Source of the DNA: an uncultured Eubacteriales bacterium
GTDB lineage: Bacteria; Bacillota; Clostridia; Oscillospirales; Acutalibacteraceae
Direction: 5' to 3'
Assembly (NCBI GenBank): GCA_900319655.1
Contig: ONPH01000004.1
Location: 1 to 25,529 of the forward strand
Length of the DNA: 25,529 nucleotides
Part shown: positions 24,021-25,529 of the stretch, one piece after another
How the letters are laid out: the number at the start of each line of letters is the position of its first letter
How positions within the stretch are numbered: the stretch's first letter is position 1
Notes under the pieces: generated by a model
The model's database searches: none
Told to the model about the DNA's origin: nothing
Seen by the model: only the letters and a program-made list of their open reading frames with translations
Made by a program: the position numbers and the translations under genes

Positions 24021-24230
24021 TCAGAAATAGAAGATTTCCTCAAACTTCTTGTCCAGCGCGATACATAGAATCAACGCCAGCTTAGCGGTCGGGTTGAACT
24101 GACCTGTCTCGATGGAGCTGATCGTATTGCGCGACACGCCCACGATTTTTGCCAGCTCCGCCTGAGATAACTTTTTCTCCTTGCGAATCGCGGCGAGGTT
24201 GTTTTTCAGCACCAGACCGTTATCTGTCAT
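24021..24230 (-). CDS. XRE-family transcriptional regulator
   Basis: A 69-residue DNA-binding protein made of a single Cro/CI-type helix-turn-helix: KNNLAAIRKEKKLSQAELAKIVGVSRNTISSIETG, with recognition helix around SRNTISSIE, then NPTAKLALILCIALDKKFEEIFYF. This is the short YgzD-like type common in Firmicutes. The ATG at 24228-24230 overlaps the stop of the upstream DUF6442 gene by four bases (ATGA). Longer frames to 24272 would overlap that gene further and are rejected. It probably controls its own operon through the three repeats at 24582-24654. A weak hairpin (23979-23997) follows its stop. Confidence 0.93.
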   Translation of the reverse strand: MTDNGLVLKNNLAAIRKEKKLSQAELAKIVGVSRNTISSIETGQFNPTAKLALILCIALDKKFEEIFYF

Positions 24231-24556
24231 GACAACACCCCGCAAAGCTGCATGATCCACAGCACTGTCCAAACAACCGCACCGATTCCGTAGGCGATCG
24301 CGACAAAAAGCTCATGCTTCTTTCCGCGAATACGGAACTTTGTCAAGAAGGCTACAAACGCCATGACAAACATTGCCATATTGCAGCCGAAGCTGATGCG
24401 GTGAAGGACAATCCCCTCGATAATATCAACCGCTACGATCAGACAAATGCCGACGAGGTACGCAAAATACGCACCTCTTCTCTGCGCATCGAGGTCAGCG
24501 ACATCCTTTCCCTTGTTTTCGGTTTGCGCCATCTTTAATATTTCTTCCTTATTCAT
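24227..24556 (-). CDS. DUF6442-family small membrane protein
   Basis: A 109-residue protein of unknown function. It starts MNKEEILKMAQTENKGKD, an amphipathic cytosolic head typical of DUF6442. Three hydrophobic segments follow: about 30-52, 58-75 and 82-105, with RIRGKKHE between the last two. AGGAG lies 8 bases before the ATG at 24554-24556; an in-frame start at 24586 would lie inside the first operator and lacks a site. It is cotranscribed and coupled with the XRE regulator, a pairing repeated in many Clostridia and Bacilli. A role in membrane stress or peptide sensing is conceivable, not shown. Confidence 0.88.
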   Translation of the reverse strand: MNKEEILKMAQTENKGKDVADLDAQRRGAYFAYLVGICLIVAVDIIEGIVLHRISFGCNMAMFVMAFVAFLTKFRIRGKKHELFVAIAYGIGAVVWTVLWIMQLCGVLS

Positions 24557-24581
24557 ACCAACAACTCCTCCGGCTTCCTTT

Positions 24582-24654
24582 GCCAAGTTTTATTGTCATC
24601 ATTATAACACCGCCAAGTTTACTTGTCAATACTATTTGCAAAGTTTTCTTGTCA
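24582..24654. repeat. Three 17-bp operator-like repeats around the DUF6442-XRE promoter
   Basis: GCCAAGTTTTATTGTCA (24582-24598), GCCAAGTTTACTTGTCA (24612-24628) and GCAAAGTTTTCTTGTCA (24638-24654) share GC-AAGTTT--TTGTCA. The middle copy is the most symmetrical: CAAGT and ACTTG around AA. The first covers the transcription start, the second covers the -35 box, and the third lies just upstream. This is the layout expected for repression by the XRE protein. Confidence 0.82.
24601..24629 (-). promoter_or_regulatory. Consensus promoter of the DUF6442-XRE operon
   Basis: On the minus strand TTGACA (24624-24629), a 17-base spacer and TATAAT (24601-24606) match the consensus exactly. The -35 is inside the second operator repeat, so a bound repressor would block RNA polymerase. 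Confidence 0.92.
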
Positions 24655-24730
24655 TTTTTTCGTGTGGATCCGTCCTTGCTGTAGAACAGGCGCAGTATGA
24701 CGATATGCTGATTGCCCTGTCGTAACAACA

Positions 24731-25015
24731 GTGAGCTTGATTGGAAGCAAATGGAAGCTGCTGATACTGCGTAATCTTCTCTTCAGACCGTGGCGGTTCA
24801 ACGAACTGAGAAAAAGCCTTGACGGAATCAGCCAGAAGGTTCTGACCGACAGCCTGCGTTCGATGGAGGATGACGGTATCATCACCCGCACCGTTTATCC
24901 CGAAGTGCCGCCGAGAGTAGAGTACGCCCTGAGCGACCTCGGCGAGAGTATGCGCCCGATCATCAAGTCGATGGAAACATTTGGGATTGATTATAAGGAA
25001 CAGTTTGAAAAATAA
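24731..25015 (+). CDS. HxlR-family regulator, N-terminus apparently lost
   Basis: A 94-residue winged helix-turn-helix. HxlR motifs are intact: LIGSKWKLLILRNLL, RFNELRKSL, ISQKVLTDSLRSMEDDGII and YPEVPPRVEYALSDLG. Family members start about 15-25 residues earlier with a CPV segment whose Cys can sense redox or electrophiles. Here that segment (CPVVTT) is encoded in frame from 24713, but a TGA at 24698-24700 closes the frame and no good start exists. Shifting one base at about 24711 joins it to QAQYDDMLI in another frame, giving a natural HxlR N-terminus. The GTG at 24731 has no ribosome binding site. The gene may be broken or misread at one base. It diverges from the DUF6442-XRE operon. Confidence 0.8.
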   Translation: MSLIGSKWKLLILRNLLFRPWRFNELRKSLDGISQKVLTDSLRSMEDDGIITRTVYPEVPPRVEYALSDLGESMRPIIKSMETFGIDYKEQFEK

Positions 25016-25031
25016 TAACGACCGATAAAAC

Positions 25032-25069
25032 GAGCAGGACAGCCGATGACACCGTCCTGCTCATTTTTA
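25032..25069. terminator. Terminator after hxlR
   Basis: GAGCAGGAC (25032-25040) and GTCCTGCTC (25054-25062) form a perfect 9-bp stem with a 13-base loop, followed by ATTTTTAT. It also touches the stop of the minus-strand RHH remnant, so it may act for both. Confidence 0.85.
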
Positions 25070-25213
25070 TATTTCTATTTTTCCGTGTTTTTCCTCATGC
25101 TTCTCAATCGCATCACGAATCAGAATCAATATCGAACTGTTCGCCGAGCGGCCTTCGTAGTCGGCAACAACGTGCAACTTGTTCAGCATTTCATCATCAA
25201 TTTCTTTTGTGGA
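25067..25213 (-). pseudogene. N-terminally truncated ribbon-helix-helix (Arc-like) protein
   Basis: The minus strand has an open frame of 48 codons plus stop from 25213, closed upstream by TAA (25214-25216). It reads TKEIDDEMLNKLHVV, then ADYEGRSANSSILILIRDAI and EKHEEKHGKIEI. This matches the helix-helix part and tail of short Arc-family DNA-binding proteins. The N-terminal beta strand and a start codon with ribosome binding site are missing; the first ATG (25187-25189) would drop the strand. The end coincides with the hxlR terminator. Most likely a decayed regulator; a short functional product is less likely. Confidence 0.7.
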
Positions 25214-25275
25214 TTAATACAACAAAAAGAATAAAGGATAACGCTTATAAACATAAAGCTACTAAAATATACACT

Positions 25276-25322
25276 TATGCAAAATTCAAATAACTGTATC
25301 CGGTTTCGGGATAATTTGCATA
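25276..25322. repeat. 47-bp imperfect inverted repeat
   Basis: Outer arms TATGCAAA (25276-25283) and TTTGCATA (25315-25322) are perfect; inner arms TATCC (25297-25301) and GGATA (25309-25313) flank a 7-base centre. It ends 10 bases before the -35 of the promoter at 25332-25360. The rest of 25217-25331 is AT-rich DNA without a gene. It may be an operator, a terminator remnant or an excision footprint. Confidence 0.5.
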
Positions 25323-25331
25323 GCCGATTTG

Positions 25332-25360
25332 TTGACTTTCTTCAACTCTTTCTTTATAAT
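25332..25360 (+). promoter_or_regulatory. Promoter of the gene at the right edge
   Basis: TTGACT (25332-25337), 17 bases and TATAAT (25355-25360) form a near-consensus promoter. The ~70-base leader contains GGTTG/CAACC (25369-25384) and a perfect ACTGTACAGT palindrome. Confidence 0.85.
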
Positions 25361-25392
25361 GATGACGGTTGGTGACGATCAACCTTTAATGA

Positions 25393-25402
25393 ACTGTACA
25401 GT
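25393..25402. promoter_or_regulatory. Perfect 10-bp palindrome in the leader
   Basis: ACTGTACAGT reads identically on both strands. It is about 25 bases after the expected transcription start and 34 before the ATG, so it could be a roadblock operator. No regulator can be assigned. Confidence 0.35.
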
Positions 25403-25435
25403 CATGATTATTCCATTTATTTAAGGAGAATAATT

Positions 25436-25529
25436 ATGCAGTTATTCAAAAACTTTTGTACCCCAACGGTAAACAAAAACGGTTTATTAGTTGATTTTCA
25501 GCTGAACGTACCCGAAAGCTATAATTTCG
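25436..25529 (+). CDS. Start of a probable AMP-binding acyl/acetyl-CoA synthetase
   Basis: Only the first 31 codons are in the window. AAGGAGAA lies 8 bases before the ATG. The visible chain (MQLFKNF, then VDFQLNVPESYNF) resembles the N-terminus of medium-chain acyl-CoA or acetyl-CoA synthetases, which often read IPENFNFGYDVVD at this place. No catalytic motif is visible, so the family is a guess from this short match. It has its own promoter. Confidence 0.5.
   Translation, partial: MQLFKNFCTPTVNKNGLLVDFQLNVPESYNF

Noticed and set aside
24582..24654. Short CRISPR-like array
   Set aside because: Only three 17-bp imperfect copies with 9- and 13-base gaps; they overlap a promoter and fit operators.

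Overview
The window looks like chromosome from a Gram-positive, anaerobic Clostridia-type Firmicute, most likely in the Oscillospirales/Ruminococcaceae. The clues are strong AGGAGG-type ribosome binding sites, TTGACA/TATAAT promoters, a T-box leader on pheST, the ylxM-ffh-rpsP-khpA cluster, an IreB regulator, class II GalT, a DUF6442/XRE pair and a rubredoxin fusion. The family-level placement is inference. There are no rRNA, tRNA, IS or CRISPR loci. The first ~860 bases are much more AT-rich than the rest.

Left part (1-5.6 kb). A partial ROK glucokinase and phoH lie on the minus strand. Divergent from them is the plus-strand SRP/ribosome operon ylxM-ffh-rpsP-khpA, which has a consensus promoter and a palindromic leader. 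A Thr/Ala-rich lipoprotein and a bidirectional terminator follow. The GTPase domain of ffh lacks about 11 residues of its most conserved motif. Two 52-bp tandem repeats sit just after the terminator.

Middle part (5.6-14.9 kb, all minus strand). This holds ireB plus a small unknown gene with their own promoter, pheS-pheT behind a phenylalanine T-box (specifier TTC), and an oxidative-stress pair (glutathione peroxidase, then a metallo-beta-lactamase-fold protein fused to rubredoxin). It also holds a translationally coupled trio: a large cytosolic ParB-like/BMP fusion, a metallophosphoesterase and a YczE/YitT-type membrane protein.

Sugar operon (14.9-23.3 kb, minus strand). Reading with transcription, the genes are a small membrane protein, galK, galT, a PfkB fructokinase, an amylosucrase-like GH13 enzyme and a GH2 beta-galactosidase-like enzyme, ending at a terminator. 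Together they would feed galactose (GalK/GalT) and sucrose-derived fructose (fructokinase) into central metabolism. galK carries an in-frame TAA at codon 103, so as written it is broken.

Right end (23.3-25.5 kb). This is a small accessory zone: vanZ-like, XRE regulator plus DUF6442 membrane protein under a promoter overlapped by three 17-bp operator-like repeats, an HxlR regulator that seems to have lost its N-terminus through a frameshift, a truncated ribbon-helix-helix remnant, and the first codons of a probable AMP-binding acyl/acetyl-CoA synthetase behind a consensus promoter and inverted repeats. I did not find a clearly new multi-gene defence or mobile system. The strongest unexplained signals are the Ffh motif deletion, the galK nonsense codon, the triple operator, the ParB-BMP fusion and the Gpx/MBL-rubredoxin pair.
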